A stretch of DNA of 64,000 nucleotides from Flavobacteriaceae bacterium PS02337 (lineage in GTDB: Bacteria; Bacteroidota; Bacteroidia; Flavobacteriales; Flavobacteriaceae): NCBI GenBank assembly GCA_029959285.1, contig JASCOE010000004.1, positions 248,001-312,000 on the forward strand. The letters are read 5' to 3'. Position numbers and translations under genes: made by a program. Below are positions 1 through 9,302 of the stretch, one piece after another. How positions within the stretch are numbered: the stretch's first letter is position 1; every line of letters begins with the position of its first letter. The notes under the pieces are model-generated. The model was not told where the DNA came from and did no database searches. It worked only from the letters and a program-made list of their open reading frames with translations.

Positions 1-1026
1 ATTGATATTTCAGAATCAATGGTTGGAGAACCGATTCAGCAAGTTGAAGAAGGTTTGGCAACTATTATTCAAGCATTAAAAACAGATCCGCATGCTTTAG
101 AAACGGTTTATGTTTCTATCATCGTTTTTGCTGGACAGCCAAAAACCTTAGTGCCGTTGCAGGAAATAGTGAGTTTTTATCCGCCTAAATTTCCAATTGG
201 AAGCGGTACATCATTAAGTAAAGGTTTAGGTCATTTGATGTACGAATTAAGAAATAATATTGTTAAAACGACTTATGAAGTAAAAGGAGACTGGAAACCA
301 ATTGTTTTCTTATTTACCGACGGAGTTCCGACAGACGATACGCAGGCAGCAATAAACGAATGGAAAAATAATTGGCAACGTACAGCAAATTTGATTGCGG
401 TTTCATTTGGAAACGAAACTGATACAAAATTATTAGGTCAGCTGACAGAAAATGTACTTCACTTTAAAAATACAAATGTACAATCGTACAAAGAGTTTTT
501 TAAATGGGTTACAGATTCTATTAAAACCAGCAGTATCAGTGTAGAAAATAATTCATCTGGATTTGAATTGGCAAAATTAGACGGAGAAACGCTGTCTAAA
601 ATTGACTTGACAAAAGAAGAACCAAACAAGCAATATGTAGATGATAACTATGTGGTTTTGAGCGGTAAATGTCAAAATACGAAAAGACCATATTTGATGA
701 AATACCGCAAAAATATTGCGCCATCTATTTATGCGGGAATCGAATTGGCTTCAAAAAATTACAAATTAGTTGGCGCTTATCAAGTTGATAACAATTATTT
801 TGAATTGGCTGATACTAGTAATTTCAATACAAAAGTAAATACAGAAGAATTGTTTGGTGCTCCAACTTGTCCATGTTGTGGAAACCAGATTGCGTTTGCA
901 GTTTGCGTTTGCGAAAAAATACATTGCATTGGCGACGAGCAAATTAGTACGTGTCCGTGGTGTAATAATCAAGGTTCTTATGGTTATGGAGAAGGCGGTT
1001 TTGATGTAAACAGAACGCAAGGATAA
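1..1026 (+). CDS. TerY-like vWA domain protein with C-terminal zinc ribbon (5' end outside window)
   Basis: The reading frame is open to base 1, so the gene starts upstream of the window. The ATG at 19 is internal, because bases 4-18 encode the metal-ion site motif D-I-S-E-S (DxSxS) that opens a vWA domain. The other MIDAS elements are visible as the Thr in GSGTSLSKG and the Asp in FTDGVPTDD. The last 50 residues hold a Cys-rich ribbon (CPCCGNQ, CVC, CPWC) as in TerY C-terminal domains. It lies 5 bp before a PP2C gene and a kinase gene, which matches the TerY-P triad known from tellurite/stress-resistance neighbourhoods. By family knowledge the role is a cytoplasmic metal-dependent scaffold or regulator. 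The substrate is unknown. The triad assignment rests on gene order plus motifs. Confidence 0.85.
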   Translation: MDISESMVGEPIQQVEEGLATIIQALKTDPHALETVYVSIIVFAGQPKTLVPLQEIVSFYPPKFPIGSGTSLSKGLGHLMYELRNNIVKTTYEVKGDWKPIVFLFTDGVPTDDTQAAINEWKNNWQRTANLIAVSFGNETDTKLLGQLTENVLHFKNTNVQSYKEFFKWVTDSIKTSSISVENNSSGFELAKLDGETLSKIDLTKEEPNKQYVDDNYVVLSGKCQNTKRPYLMKYRKNIAPSIYAGIELASKNYKLVGAYQVDNNYFELADTSNFNTKVNTEELFGAPTCPCCGNQIAFAVCVCEKIHCIGDEQISTCPWCNNQGSYGYGEGGFDVNRTQG

Positions 1027-1031
1027 TACGT

Positions 1032-2441
1032 ATGGAAGAGACCAAAAGATATCTTCAGTCTTTTTTATTCCAGAATAAAATCGATATTCCAAAAGGCAAA
1101 CAATCGCTTTTTGAAGATTTTATTTCTAGTGAAAATAATATTACAGCAGTAAAAATAATAAAAGAAAAACAGCAGATCATTATGCAAAATTGGAACTTAA
1201 TAAATCGAATAGATGATATTACGAATCAATCTGTTTTTCTGCCAAACGGTACAGTAAATAAAGCATACCAAGCAAAAATTGATTTTATGCAATTGGGTTG
1301 GGATGATATTATTTCGTACGAAATTGAAAATTTAGAAGAAACCGGACTTTCATTTGATCGCGAAGAAGAAGTACTTTCTGGAAATCCGAAAATAAGTGGT
1401 GATTTAAAAATAAAAATGCTTTTTAAAATTGATGGCGAATCAGAAGAAACGCCTTTAAATGAAAAAGTTTTTACCATCATTGTAAATCCTGACCCAAAAT
1501 CACTTTGGAAAAATATAGAAAGCGATAAAAATGCGCCTTTCGCTAAAGAAGATAATGTTGCGGTTGCGAGTACTTTTTTAGATAAAAAAATTGTTGTCGC
1601 CTCAAAAAGAGGAAGAAGTCACGCAAATGTGGGCTCTTTTAGAGAAGACGATTTTGCATTCAAAAATTTTGGAAAAAATGGCTGGAGTGTTTTGGCTGTT
1701 TCAGACGGCGCAGGTTCTGCGGCTTTGTCTAGAAAAGGTTCAAAATTAGCTTGCGATACTTTAATTGAATATTTCGAAGAAAATCTCGATAAAGAAAATT
1801 TAAAAGAATTTGACGAAATTTTACTTCATCATTATAATAAAACAGATTCAGATTCATCAAAAAAAATAAGCTACTTTGGTTACAACACATTATCAAAAGC
1901 GGCTCATTTTGTCAATCAAAAAATTGAAGAATTTGCGACTGCAAATAACGAAGAGCTGAAAAAATTTCACGCGACTTTAATTTTCGCTTTAGTTAAAAAA
2001 TATGATTTCGGATACGCGATTCTAACTTTTGGAGTTGGAGATTGTCCGATTGGTTTGCTAAATAAAGATGTAACCGAAATTACATTAATGAATGTTATCG
2101 ATGTCGGCGAATTTGGAGGCGGAACTCGTTTTATTACCATGCCTGAAATTTTTCAAAGTGATAAACTTTCATCACGTTTTGGATTTAAATTAGTAGACGA
2201 TTTCTCTTATTTAATGCTGATGACAGACGGAATTTACGATCCTAAATTTGTGGTCGAAGTCAATTTGGAAAAAATAGAAAAATGGAATGAGTTTCTGTCT
2301 GATTTAAATGGCAAGAATGAAGACGGATCTAAAGTTGATTTTGAAGATGAAAATGCAGATATTGCAGCACAGCTTTCAACTTGGATGGACTTTTGGAGTC
2401 CAGGAAATCATGATGACAGAACGCTTGCTATAATTTACTAA
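1032..2441 (+). CDS. PP2C-family serine/threonine phosphatase of the TerY-P triad
   Basis: A 469-residue protein. The first 180 or so residues are not recognised, and the rest is a PP2C-type phosphatase. Metal-binding signatures occur in order: FREDD (about 203), VSDGAGSA (about 224), GVGDCPIG (about 335), LMTDGIYDP (about 396) and DDRTLAII near the C-terminus. The domain is expected to remove phosphate from Ser/Thr using two metal ions. No signal peptide or membrane segment is seen, so it is cytoplasmic. It starts 5 bp after the vWA gene and ends 2 bp before the kinase gene, so the three are almost certainly co-transcribed and translationally coupled. The natural reading is that it opposes the kinase next door. 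Targets cannot be inferred. Confidence 0.88.
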   Translation: MEETKRYLQSFLFQNKIDIPKGKQSLFEDFISSENNITAVKIIKEKQQIIMQNWNLINRIDDITNQSVFLPNGTVNKAYQAKIDFMQLGWDDIISYEIENLEETGLSFDREEEVLSGNPKISGDLKIKMLFKIDGESEETPLNEKVFTIIVNPDPKSLWKNIESDKNAPFAKEDNVAVASTFLDKKIVVASKRGRSHANVGSFREDDFAFKNFGKNGWSVLAVSDGAGSAALSRKGSKLACDTLIEYFEENLDKENLKEFDEILLHHYNKTDSDSSKKISYFGYNTLSKAAHFVNQKIEEFATANNEELKKFHATLIFALVKKYDFGYAILTFGVGDCPIGLLNKDVTEITLMNVIDVGEFGGGTRFITMPEIFQSDKLSSRFGFKLVDDFSYLMLMTDGIYDPKFVVEVNLEKIEKWNEFLSDLNGKNEDGSKVDFEDENADIAAQLSTWMDFWSPGNHDDRTLAIIY

Positions 2442-2443
2442 AT

Positions 2444-3955
2444 ATGAGTACAGTTACAGTAAAATCAATAAACGACTCTACCAAAACGTATCAATTTGTT
2501 GATAACGGAGAGCCCATGCGCGGTGGTGTAAAAGACGTTTATTTTAGTCCCGATAGAAAATATGTAGTCGCCATTTTTAGAGAAAAACTAGATTTTAATC
2601 AAAAAGAAAGACTGCAAAAAATCACCAATAAATATTATACTCAGATCCAAAACGGAGAAGCTGGAGATTATTATTTGAATGAAGTTTTCAGATGGCCGAC
2701 AGATGTTATTGAATATAATAATTTGACAGGAATTATTGTTCCGGTCTATAAACCAAAATTTTTCTTCAAAAAAGGATATCAAACCAGTGAACTAATAAAA
2801 GGAAAAGAAAAAAATGGAAAATGGTTTGCGGGACCCAAATTTAGGAATCCGCATTTTCCGTTGCGTGTTGCCAGTTCAGAATTGGGCGATTGGCTAAGCT
2901 ATTTTCAGGTCTGTGTAAATCTTTCTAGAGGCGTTAAAAAAATGCACGCCATGGGATTAGCTCATTCTGATTTATCATATAATAATGTTTTGATAGACCC
3001 GATAGAAAGATCAGCTTGCATGATAGATTTGGACGGATTAGTTGTGCCGGGATTGTTTCCTGCAGAAGTAATTGGTACAGCCGAATTTATTGCACCAGAA
3101 GTGCTTTCGAGTAAACACTTAGATAAAAATGATCCGAACAGAAAATTGCCAAACAGATTAACTGATTTGCATGCGCTTCCAGTTTTGATTTATATGTTTC
3201 TATTGCATAGACATCCTCTAAAAGGAGGAAAAGTCCATGATTTAGATACCGAAAAAGACGATTTATTGTCAATGGGTGAGAAAGCAATGTTTATCGAACA
3301 TCCAACGGATGCTACAAATAGACCAAAATTAAACCAAGTTTCGAAGTGGGATTTGCCTTGGGCAGATATTACAAAATTACCTTATACCATTACTGGACCT
3401 TATTTAAAGACTTTGTTTGATAAAGTTTTTATAGATGGATTACACAATCCGATGCAAAGACCAAATGCAGAAGAATGGGAAATAGCATTGCTAAAAACAA
3501 CCGATTTAATGCAGAAATGTCATAATCCGACCTGCGACCAAAAATGGTATGTTTTTGATAACACGAATACTCCAAAATGTCCTTTCTGCGGTACTCCACA
3601 TCAAGGTACTCTTCCTGTTTTAGATTTGTATTATCAGTTTCAGGAAACAACTTGGAAGCCCGAGAATCATAGATTAATGGTTTATAATGATCAATATTTG
3701 TTTCAATGGCATGTTAATCGTAATATTGCCAGAAATGAGAAATTAACACCGCAGCAAAAAGTGCCTGTAGGTTACTTTACTTTTTTTAATGGGAAGTGGG
3801 TTTTGGTCAATCAAAAACTGACTTCGCTCAAAGATTTAACCGAAGACAAAGAAGTTCCAATTGGTACAATGGTAGAACTTACACACGGAAAAAAAATATT
3901 GCTTTCTAATGAAGAAGGCGGAAGAGTCATTATGGTCACAATGGCCAATACATAA
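2444..3955 (+). CDS. Protein kinase with C-terminal zinc ribbon (TerY-P triad kinase)
   Basis: A 503-residue protein with a divergent eukaryotic-like kinase domain. The catalytic loop reads AHSDLSYNNVLIDP (about residues 173-186, with catalytic Asp and metal-binding Asn). The DFG equivalent is IDLDG (about 194). A Cys4 ribbon follows at about 358-385 (CHNPTC, then CPFCGTP). The rest resembles the extended C-terminal region of TerY-P kinases. It sits 2 bp behind the PP2C gene, completing the vWA-phosphatase-kinase set, and terC follows after 30 bp. Kinase activity is expected from the conserved Asp/Asn residues. The glycine-rich loop is degenerate and hard to place, which is common in this family. 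Confidence 0.85.
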   Translation: MSTVTVKSINDSTKTYQFVDNGEPMRGGVKDVYFSPDRKYVVAIFREKLDFNQKERLQKITNKYYTQIQNGEAGDYYLNEVFRWPTDVIEYNNLTGIIVPVYKPKFFFKKGYQTSELIKGKEKNGKWFAGPKFRNPHFPLRVASSELGDWLSYFQVCVNLSRGVKKMHAMGLAHSDLSYNNVLIDPIERSACMIDLDGLVVPGLFPAEVIGTAEFIAPEVLSSKHLDKNDPNRKLPNRLTDLHALPVLIYMFLLHRHPLKGGKVHDLDTEKDDLLSMGEKAMFIEHPTDATNRPKLNQVSKWDLPWADITKLPYTITGPYLKTLFDKVFIDGLHNPMQRPNAEEWEIALLKTTDLMQKCHNPTCDQKWYVFDNTNTPKCPFCGTPHQGTLPVLDLYYQFQETTWKPENHRLMVYNDQYLFQWHVNRNIARNEKLTPQQKVPVGYFTFFNGKWVLVNQKLTSLKDLTEDKEVPIGTMVELTHGKKILLSNEEGGRVIMVTMANT

Positions 3956-3985
3956 TTTAAAAATTAACCTAATTAATATCTAAAA

Positions 3986-4987
3986 ATGAATCAACACCCA
4001 ATCTTTACGGAACATCCCGGTTTAATTATCGTTTTTGCGGTTGCAGTAGTTATCATGCTGTTGCTAGATTTAGGAATCTTCAACAAAAAAAGCCACGTCG
4101 TAACAAACAAAGAAGCAATAACTTGGTCATTAGTTTGGATCAGTTTAGCGATGATTTTTAGTGGTTTAGTATACCACTTTGCTGGAGCAGCAAAATTCTA
4201 CGAGTTTCAATCGGCTTATTGGATTGAAAAAGCACTTTCTGTTGATAACCTTTTTGTATTCATATTAGTATTTAAATTTTTTGATGTTGCCAATCAGAAC
4301 AAACATAAAGTATTGTTTTGGGGAATCATCGGAGCATTGGTTTTAAGAGCAATCTTTATTTTCTCAGGTGCTTTCTTAATCGAATTGACGTATTTAAACA
4401 AACTTTTAAGTCTTGCAGGATTAGAAGGATTTAAGTATGATATTAACTTGATTATGACTGCTTTCGGATTGTTTCTTGTGTACGCAGGTATCAAATCTTG
4501 GTCTTCTGGAGACGACGACGAAGATGAAGATTTCAACAATACAAGAGGAGCAAGATTGATTAGAAAGTTCTTTAAAGTTAGCGATAAATACGACGGAGAT
4601 AAATTCTTTACATTCGAAAACGGAAAAAAATTAGCAACACCGCTTTTAGTTGTTGTAGCCGTAATCGAGTTTACAGATTTATTGTTTGCGGTAGATTCTA
4701 TTCCAGCAATTTTCGCCATTTCAAACGATCCGTTTATTCTATATACGTCTAACATTTTTGCTATTTTAGGACTTAGAGCATTGTTTTTCTTATTAGACAA
4801 CTTTATTCACTTGTTCAGCAAATTACAATACGGATTGGCGATTATCTTGTCATTTATCGGAGTAAAAATGATCATTTCTCCATTCTATCATATAGATTCT
4901 ATTTATTCTTTATTGGTAATTGGAGGCGTACTTTTAATTTCTGTTTTGGCTTCGATCTTAATGCCAGAACCTAAAGAAGAAGCTTAA
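3986..4987 (+). CDS. terC: TerC-family integral membrane protein
   Basis: A 333-residue protein with about nine hydrophobic segments, matching the TerC/Alx family in length and pattern. Conserved pieces include WSLVWISLAM, YWIEKALSVDNLFVF and EFTDLLFAVDSIPAIFA; the acidic residues in membrane segments (E..LSVDN, DLLFAVDS) are the family hallmark. An acidic cytoplasmic loop (DDDEDEDF) sits in the middle. TerC proteins are linked to tellurite resistance and metal-ion (Mn) export; the substrate here is not determined. The 30-bp gap after the TerY-P kinase suggests the same transcript. A strong hairpin terminator follows at 5031-5072. Confidence 0.92.
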   Translation: MNQHPIFTEHPGLIIVFAVAVVIMLLLDLGIFNKKSHVVTNKEAITWSLVWISLAMIFSGLVYHFAGAAKFYEFQSAYWIEKALSVDNLFVFILVFKFFDVANQNKHKVLFWGIIGALVLRAIFIFSGAFLIELTYLNKLLSLAGLEGFKYDINLIMTAFGLFLVYAGIKSWSSGDDDEDEDFNNTRGARLIRKFFKVSDKYDGDKFFTFENGKKLATPLLVVVAVIEFTDLLFAVDSIPAIFAISNDPFILYTSNIFAILGLRALFFLLDNFIHLFSKLQYGLAIILSFIGVKMIISPFYHIDSIYSLLVIGGVLLISVLASILMPEPKEEA

Positions 4988-5030
4988 TTGAAAAAAGATT
5001 TTTTAGCATCTAAAAAATAAAACAAGATTA

Positions 5031-5074
5031 AAAAACGGATTGAGAATTAGATTTAATTTTCAATCCGTTTTTTT
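5031..5074 (+). terminator. Rho-independent terminator after terC
   Basis: A 13-bp stem is formed by 5031-5043 and 5060-5072 (core ACGGATTGA / TCAATCCGT), followed by a T run. It closes the TerY-P/terC operon. Confidence 0.85.
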
Positions 5075-5131
5075 GTTTCAAAATATTACAAAAGCTATTG
5101 TTTTTCAGCACTAAACTTCAATTAAAAGTTA

Positions 5132-5181
5132 TACTTTTGCACTTTCAAAATTGCAGGCAAAATAGATTCGTTTGCAATTTG
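5132..5181 (+). promoter_or_regulatory. Promoter and leader hairpin of the ABC-F gene
   Basis: TACTTTTG at 5132-5139 matches the Bacteroidota -7 consensus TAnnTTTG. It leaves a leader of about 90 nt before the ATG at 5237. In the leader, AAATTGCA (5148-5155) can pair with TGCAATTT (5173-5180). Confidence 0.5.
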
Positions 5182-5236
5182 TTTTAATTAATAAAAATAG
5201 TTTTTTCTAAGTCTTTAGAATTTACAGTAATACATT

Positions 5237-7150
5237 ATGCTGAATATACACAATCTTTCGGTTTCTTTTGGAGGAACATATTTATTTGAAGAAGTTACTT
5301 TTCGTTTAGGTGCTGGCGACCGCGTTGGTTTAGTTGGTAAAAATGGAGCAGGTAAATCTACAATGTTAAAAATGCTGGCTGGAGATTTCAAACCAGATTC
5401 TGGAGTTATTTCTCAGGAGAAAGATATTAAAATGGGGTTTCTGCGTCAAGATATTGATTTTGAACAAGGAAGAACAGTTTTAGAAGAGGCATATGAAGCT
5501 TTTACTGAAATTAAAATTGTAGAGAAAAAGTTAGAAGAAATCAATCATCAATTGGTTACCAGAACCGATTATGAAAGTGAAGAATACGGGCAAATCATTG
5601 AAGATTTATCGGATTACACACATCGTTTTGAACTTCTTGGAGGTTATAATTATGTTGGAGATACAGAGAAAATTCTTTTAGGATTAGGTTTCAAAAGAGA
5701 AGTTTTCAATAATCAAACCGAAACTTTTTCTGGAGGTTGGAGAATGCGTATCGAGCTTGCAAAACTTTTATTGCAATCGAATGATGTATTGCTTCTGGAT
5801 GAGCCTACCAACCACTTAGATATTGAAAGTATTATTTGGTTAGAAAGTTTTCTTCGTAATTATCCTGGAGTTGTAGTGATTGTTTCTCACGATAAAATGT
5901 TCTTGGATAATGTTACCAACAGAACAATCGAAATTTCTTTAGGAAAAGCTTACGATTTCAATAAACCATATTCTCAATATTTAGAATTGCGTCATGAAAT
6001 TCGCGAGAAGCAATTAGCGACTCAAAAAAATCAGCAGAAAAAAATTGAAGAAACAGAAAAATTAATCGAGAAATTCCGTGCAAAAGCTTCAAAAGCTTCG
6101 ATGGCGCAATCGTTGATTAAAAAATTAGATAAAGTAGAAAGAATCGAAGTTGACGAAGATGATAATTCGGTTATGAATATCTCATTTCCAGTTTCAAAAG
6201 AACCAGGAAAAGTAGTAATCGAAGCAGAAAATGTTACAAAAGCTTACGGAGATAAAACGATTCTAAAAGATATTAGTTTACTGGTAGAAAGAGGAAGTAA
6301 AATTGCTTTTGTTGGACAAAACGGACAAGGTAAATCGACTTTTATTAAAGCTCTTGTAAACGAATTTGAGTACAAAGGAAATATCAAATTGGGACATAAT
6401 GTACAATTGGGTTATTTCGCTCAAAATCAAGCCGAATATTTAGATGGAGAAATTACTTTGCTTCAAACTATGGAAGACGCGGCGACAGACACAAACCGTA
6501 TGAAAGTGCGTGATATGTTAGGTTCGTTTTTGTTTCGCGGAGACGATGTTGAGAAAAAAGTAAAAGTGCTTTCTGGAGGTGAGCGTAACCGTTTGGCACT
6601 TTGTAAATTGTTGTTACAGCCAATAAACGTATTGCTGATGGATGAGCCGACGAACCACTTAGATATTAAATCTAAAAATGTTTTAAAAGCAGCGCTTCAG
6701 AAATTTGGTGGAACTTTATTATTAGTTTCTCACGACAGGGATTTTCTTCAGGGAATGTCAAATATTGTTTACGAATTTAAAGATCAAAAAATCAAAGAAT
6801 ATTTAGGTGATATTAACTTTTTCTTAGAACAGCGCAATTTGGAAAACATGCGTGAAGTGGAGAAAAAAGACGTTGTAAAAGTTGCAGCGGCAAAAGAAAA
6901 CACTAAAACTTCTTACGAAGATCAGAAAAAAGGAAAAGCGCTTCAGAACAGATTAAGTAAAATCGAAAGTCAAATTCAACAATTAGAAAAAGACATTCAG
7001 CATAACGATAAAATGCTAGAAACGAATTACGATAAACATATCGAAGACGCTTCGTTTTTTACAGCTTACAATAAAAAGAAAGCAGATTTAGAACAATTAT
7101 TATTGGACTGGGAAGTGGTTCAAGAGGAGATTGATAATTTTAATGCTTAA
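5237..7150 (+). CDS. ABC-F family ATPase (ribosome-associated type)
   Basis: A 637-residue protein with two ABC cassettes and no membrane segments, the layout of ABC-F proteins. Walker A: GKNGAGKS (about 36-43) and GQNGQGKS (about 360). Signatures: FSGGW and LSGGE. Walker B: LLLDEPTNHLD and LLMDEPTNHLD. The two cassettes are joined by a basic helical linker (residues about 250-310), the P-site tRNA interaction motif region. A charged coiled-coil tail (about 560-637) resembles Uup/ABCF3-like members. ABC-F ATPases bind the ribosomal E site and relieve stalled translation or protect from antibiotics. Which subfamily this is cannot be decided by eye. It is transcribed alone, with its own promoter. 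Confidence 0.9.
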   Translation: MLNIHNLSVSFGGTYLFEEVTFRLGAGDRVGLVGKNGAGKSTMLKMLAGDFKPDSGVISQEKDIKMGFLRQDIDFEQGRTVLEEAYEAFTEIKIVEKKLEEINHQLVTRTDYESEEYGQIIEDLSDYTHRFELLGGYNYVGDTEKILLGLGFKREVFNNQTETFSGGWRMRIELAKLLLQSNDVLLLDEPTNHLDIESIIWLESFLRNYPGVVVIVSHDKMFLDNVTNRTIEISLGKAYDFNKPYSQYLELRHEIREKQLATQKNQQKKIEETEKLIEKFRAKASKASMAQSLIKKLDKVERIEVDEDDNSVMNISFPVSKEPGKVVIEAENVTKAYGDKTILKDISLLVERGSKIAFVGQNGQGKSTFIKALVNEFEYKGNIKLGHNVQLGYFAQNQAEYLDGEITLLQTMEDAATDTNRMKVRDMLGSFLFRGDDVEKKVKVLSGGERNRLALCKLLLQPINVLLMDEPTNHLDIKSKNVLKAALQKFGGTLLLVSHDRDFLQGMSNIVYEFKDQKIKEYLGDINFFLEQRNLENMREVEKKDVVKVAAAKENTKTSYEDQKKGKALQNRLSKIESQIQQLEKDIQHNDKMLETNYDKHIEDASFFTAYNKKKADLEQLLLDWEVVQEEIDNFNA

Positions 7151-7173
7151 GATTTTTTTGTTTCAAGTTTAAA

Positions 7174-7376
7174 GTTTCAGGTTGTAATCTTTACGAGTAA
7201 TTTTTTAACGCAAAGCACGCTAAGTTTTTTATAGTTTGTATTTACAATACGCAAAGTTCGCAAAGCTTTTATTGATAAAGCTTTGCGAACTTTGCGTTTT
7301 TTTATAAAACATCGCTAATAAAAAAAAACTTAGCGTGCTTTGCGTTAAAATATTCATTCACTTCAAAACCTGAAAC
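7174..7376. repeat. Nested inverted repeats between convergent genes (bidirectional terminator-like)
   Basis: Three nested dyads share one centre. The outer pair is GTTTCAGGTT (7174-7183) with AACCTGAAAC (7367-7376). The middle is a 24-bp arm at 7207-7230 complementary to 7323-7346. The inner is a 21-bp arm at 7249-7269 complementary to 7277-7297 around a 7-nt loop. The inner and middle arms share the motif AACGCAAAG. It lies between the tail-to-tail ABC-F and App1-like genes and is the likely terminator for both. Confidence 0.8.
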
Positions 7377-7388
7377 CTGAAACAAAAT

Positions 7389-8351
7389 CTACTTAATAAT
7401 CCCAATAGATCTAGAATGTTCAATTGCTTTGCTGCTTTCTTTAAAATAGCAAACCGAGACATTTAGACTTTCTAAATTCTTTAAAATTTTGGAAACTTCT
7501 TTTTTCTGAGATTTGCCAGTTTGTCTAATGTAAACTGCGATTACAGTAACGGGAAATATTTTGCAGATTCGCTCATACAAAACGGGATCATGCTGCGAAT
7601 CATCTCCCATTAAAACATATTTTAAAGTAGGATAAAATTCGACAACATGTTTGATTTTTTCAAATTTATGATCGTGATTTCCTCTTCCGCTCATAAAAAA
7701 ATCGGTAATGCCTCTTTTAATATCTTTCAATAAAAAAACCGCTTTCGGAAGTTTGTTTATTTTGGTGAATTTTGCAATAAAGCGATATAAATTCCATTCG
7801 CTGCTAGAGATGTAAAAAAAAGCATTTACTTCTTCGATACTTTCTCTTCCGGCAGAACTTAAAGCTTGATAATGAGAAACAACGTCTTTAAAAACTTTTC
7901 GATCGTTTACATTTCTAAACAATAAAATATATAGTTTTCGAAAGAAATTATTGGTATGCGAAATCAAAAAAGTATCATCAATATCCGATATAATTCCGAG
8001 TTTTCCTTTGTGAGGTCTTATAAAACTGCCTTTGCAAATTACGGTTTCGTTTCCATATTTTAAGCTCACTTCATACGGCATCCATCCAAAATGAGTTTCT
8101 TTTTCTAGCGGAATACAAAATTTAAAATAACCGTCGTCTAAAGTTTTGGTATGAATAATTTTATCATTGTAATGAAGGTAAACATCAGAATTTGGAATGG
8201 TTTTTATTCGAAATAATCTAAGAATAGAAGTAGCATTTTTAAGTTTCCTTTTCTCAAAATTATAATTCTGTTCCCTTTTTAAAACATGTCCCATTACAAT
8301 TAATTCTTGCTCATTTGCATAACCGCGATATAATTGTAGAATTGGTTTCAT
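7389..8351 (-). CDS. App1-like phosphatidate phosphatase domain protein (DUF2183)
   Basis: A 320-residue protein. The N-terminal 115 residues form a beta-rich region (PNSDVYLHYND...TLDDGYFKF). The catalytic domain of the App1/DUF2183 family follows. The HAD-type nucleophile motif DIDDT is at 123-127 (DxDxT), and a later acidic motif, LMGDDSQHDP (about 250), fits the metal-binding end of the HAD site. The yeast homologue App1 converts phosphatidate to diacylglycerol. It faces divergently a diacylglycerol-kinase-like gene, which performs the opposite reaction, so a role in phospholipid balance is a reasonable inference. There is no signal peptide, so it is cytoplasmic or peripheral. Confidence 0.82.
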   Translation of the reverse strand: MKPILQLYRGYANEQELIVMGHVLKREQNYNFEKRKLKNATSILRLFRIKTIPNSDVYLHYNDKIIHTKTLDDGYFKFCIPLEKETHFGWMPYEVSLKYGNETVICKGSFIRPHKGKLGIISDIDDTFLISHTNNFFRKLYILLFRNVNDRKVFKDVVSHYQALSSAGRESIEEVNAFFYISSSEWNLYRFIAKFTKINKLPKAVFLLKDIKRGITDFFMSGRGNHDHKFEKIKHVVEFYPTLKYVLMGDDSQHDPVLYERICKIFPVTVIAVYIRQTGKSQKKEVSKILKNLESLNVSVCYFKESSKAIEHSRSIGIIK

Positions 8352-8409
8352 TTACGTATATTTATGTAACTGTAATTTACTTAATATAATTGATTTTAAA
8401 AATAAAATT

Positions 8410-9279
8410 TTGAAAAAGAATATCCTTTTTGTTGTAAATCCGATTTCTGGAGACCTTGATAAATCTGATCTAATTGAGTCTGTTGAAGAATTTGCAACAA
8501 CAAATCATTTTGATTTAGAAGTCTATGAAACGACTGGAAAAAATGATTCACGAGAAATACAATCACTATATGATCAATATAAACCAGACCGAATTGTTGT
8601 GGCTGGAGGCGACGGAACTATAAAAATGGTTGCCGAAGCGATGGAAGAACATGATGTCATAATTGGAATTTTGCCAGCAGGTTCTGCAAACGGACTTTCG
8701 GTTGACTTGAATCTTCCTGCTGGAATAGAGGAAAACCTCAAAATAGCCTTTTTAAATCATTATATCGAAATGGATATGATTTGCATTAACGGCAAAAAAA
8801 GCATTCATTTAAGCGATCTTGGTTTGAATGCTAATTTGGTTAAAAACTACGAACAGAGTGATGTAAGAGGTTTTTGGGGCTATGCTTTACAAGCTTTTAC
8901 TACGCTTACAGAATCTGAAGAACCATTTGTGGCCACTATTTCGGCAAATAATGAGGTTGTAGAACATACCGCAAGAATGATTGTAATTGCCAATTCTCAA
9001 AAATATGGGACAGGCGTAATTATAAATCCAAACGGTTCTATGAACGATGGAAAGTTTGAATTGGTAATTTTAAAAAGTCTTGATTTATTGCTTATAGGAA
9101 AAATTATTACTGGAAATATGCCAATTGATTCAGACGATATTGTGATTATTTCAACAGAGAAAGCAGAAATAAAAACAGATTATGCCGTTAATTTTCAAAT
9201 TGATGGAGAATATTGTGGCGCGCAAAAATCTTTAGAAATTCATATTCTGCACAAACAAATGAAATTGGCGGTTCCTTAA
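8410..9279 (+). CDS. Diacylglycerol kinase-like lipid kinase (YegS/DAGK catalytic family)
   Basis: A 289-residue protein of normal length for YegS/BmrU-type lipid kinases. The N-terminal NPISG (residues 10-14), nucleotide-binding VAGGDGT (64-70) and GILPAGSANGLS (86-97) are the diagnostic motifs; the C-terminal IDGEYCG matches the beta-rich half. It should phosphorylate diacylglycerol or a related lipid with ATP. The start is TTG at 8410: the frame opens directly with the expected KKNILFVVNPISG, and no ATG lies in the right place. It is divergently arranged with the App1-like phosphatase across 58 bp that must hold both promoters. Confidence 0.88.
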   Translation: MKKNILFVVNPISGDLDKSDLIESVEEFATTNHFDLEVYETTGKNDSREIQSLYDQYKPDRIVVAGGDGTIKMVAEAMEEHDVIIGILPAGSANGLSVDLNLPAGIEENLKIAFLNHYIEMDMICINGKKSIHLSDLGLNANLVKNYEQSDVRGFWGYALQAFTTLTESEEPFVATISANNEVVEHTARMIVIANSQKYGTGVIINPNGSMNDGKFELVILKSLDLLLIGKIITGNMPIDSDDIVIISTEKAEIKTDYAVNFQIDGEYCGAQKSLEIHILHKQMKLAVP

Positions 9280-9302
9280 ATTTTAAAAATTCAACAAAGT
9301 TT

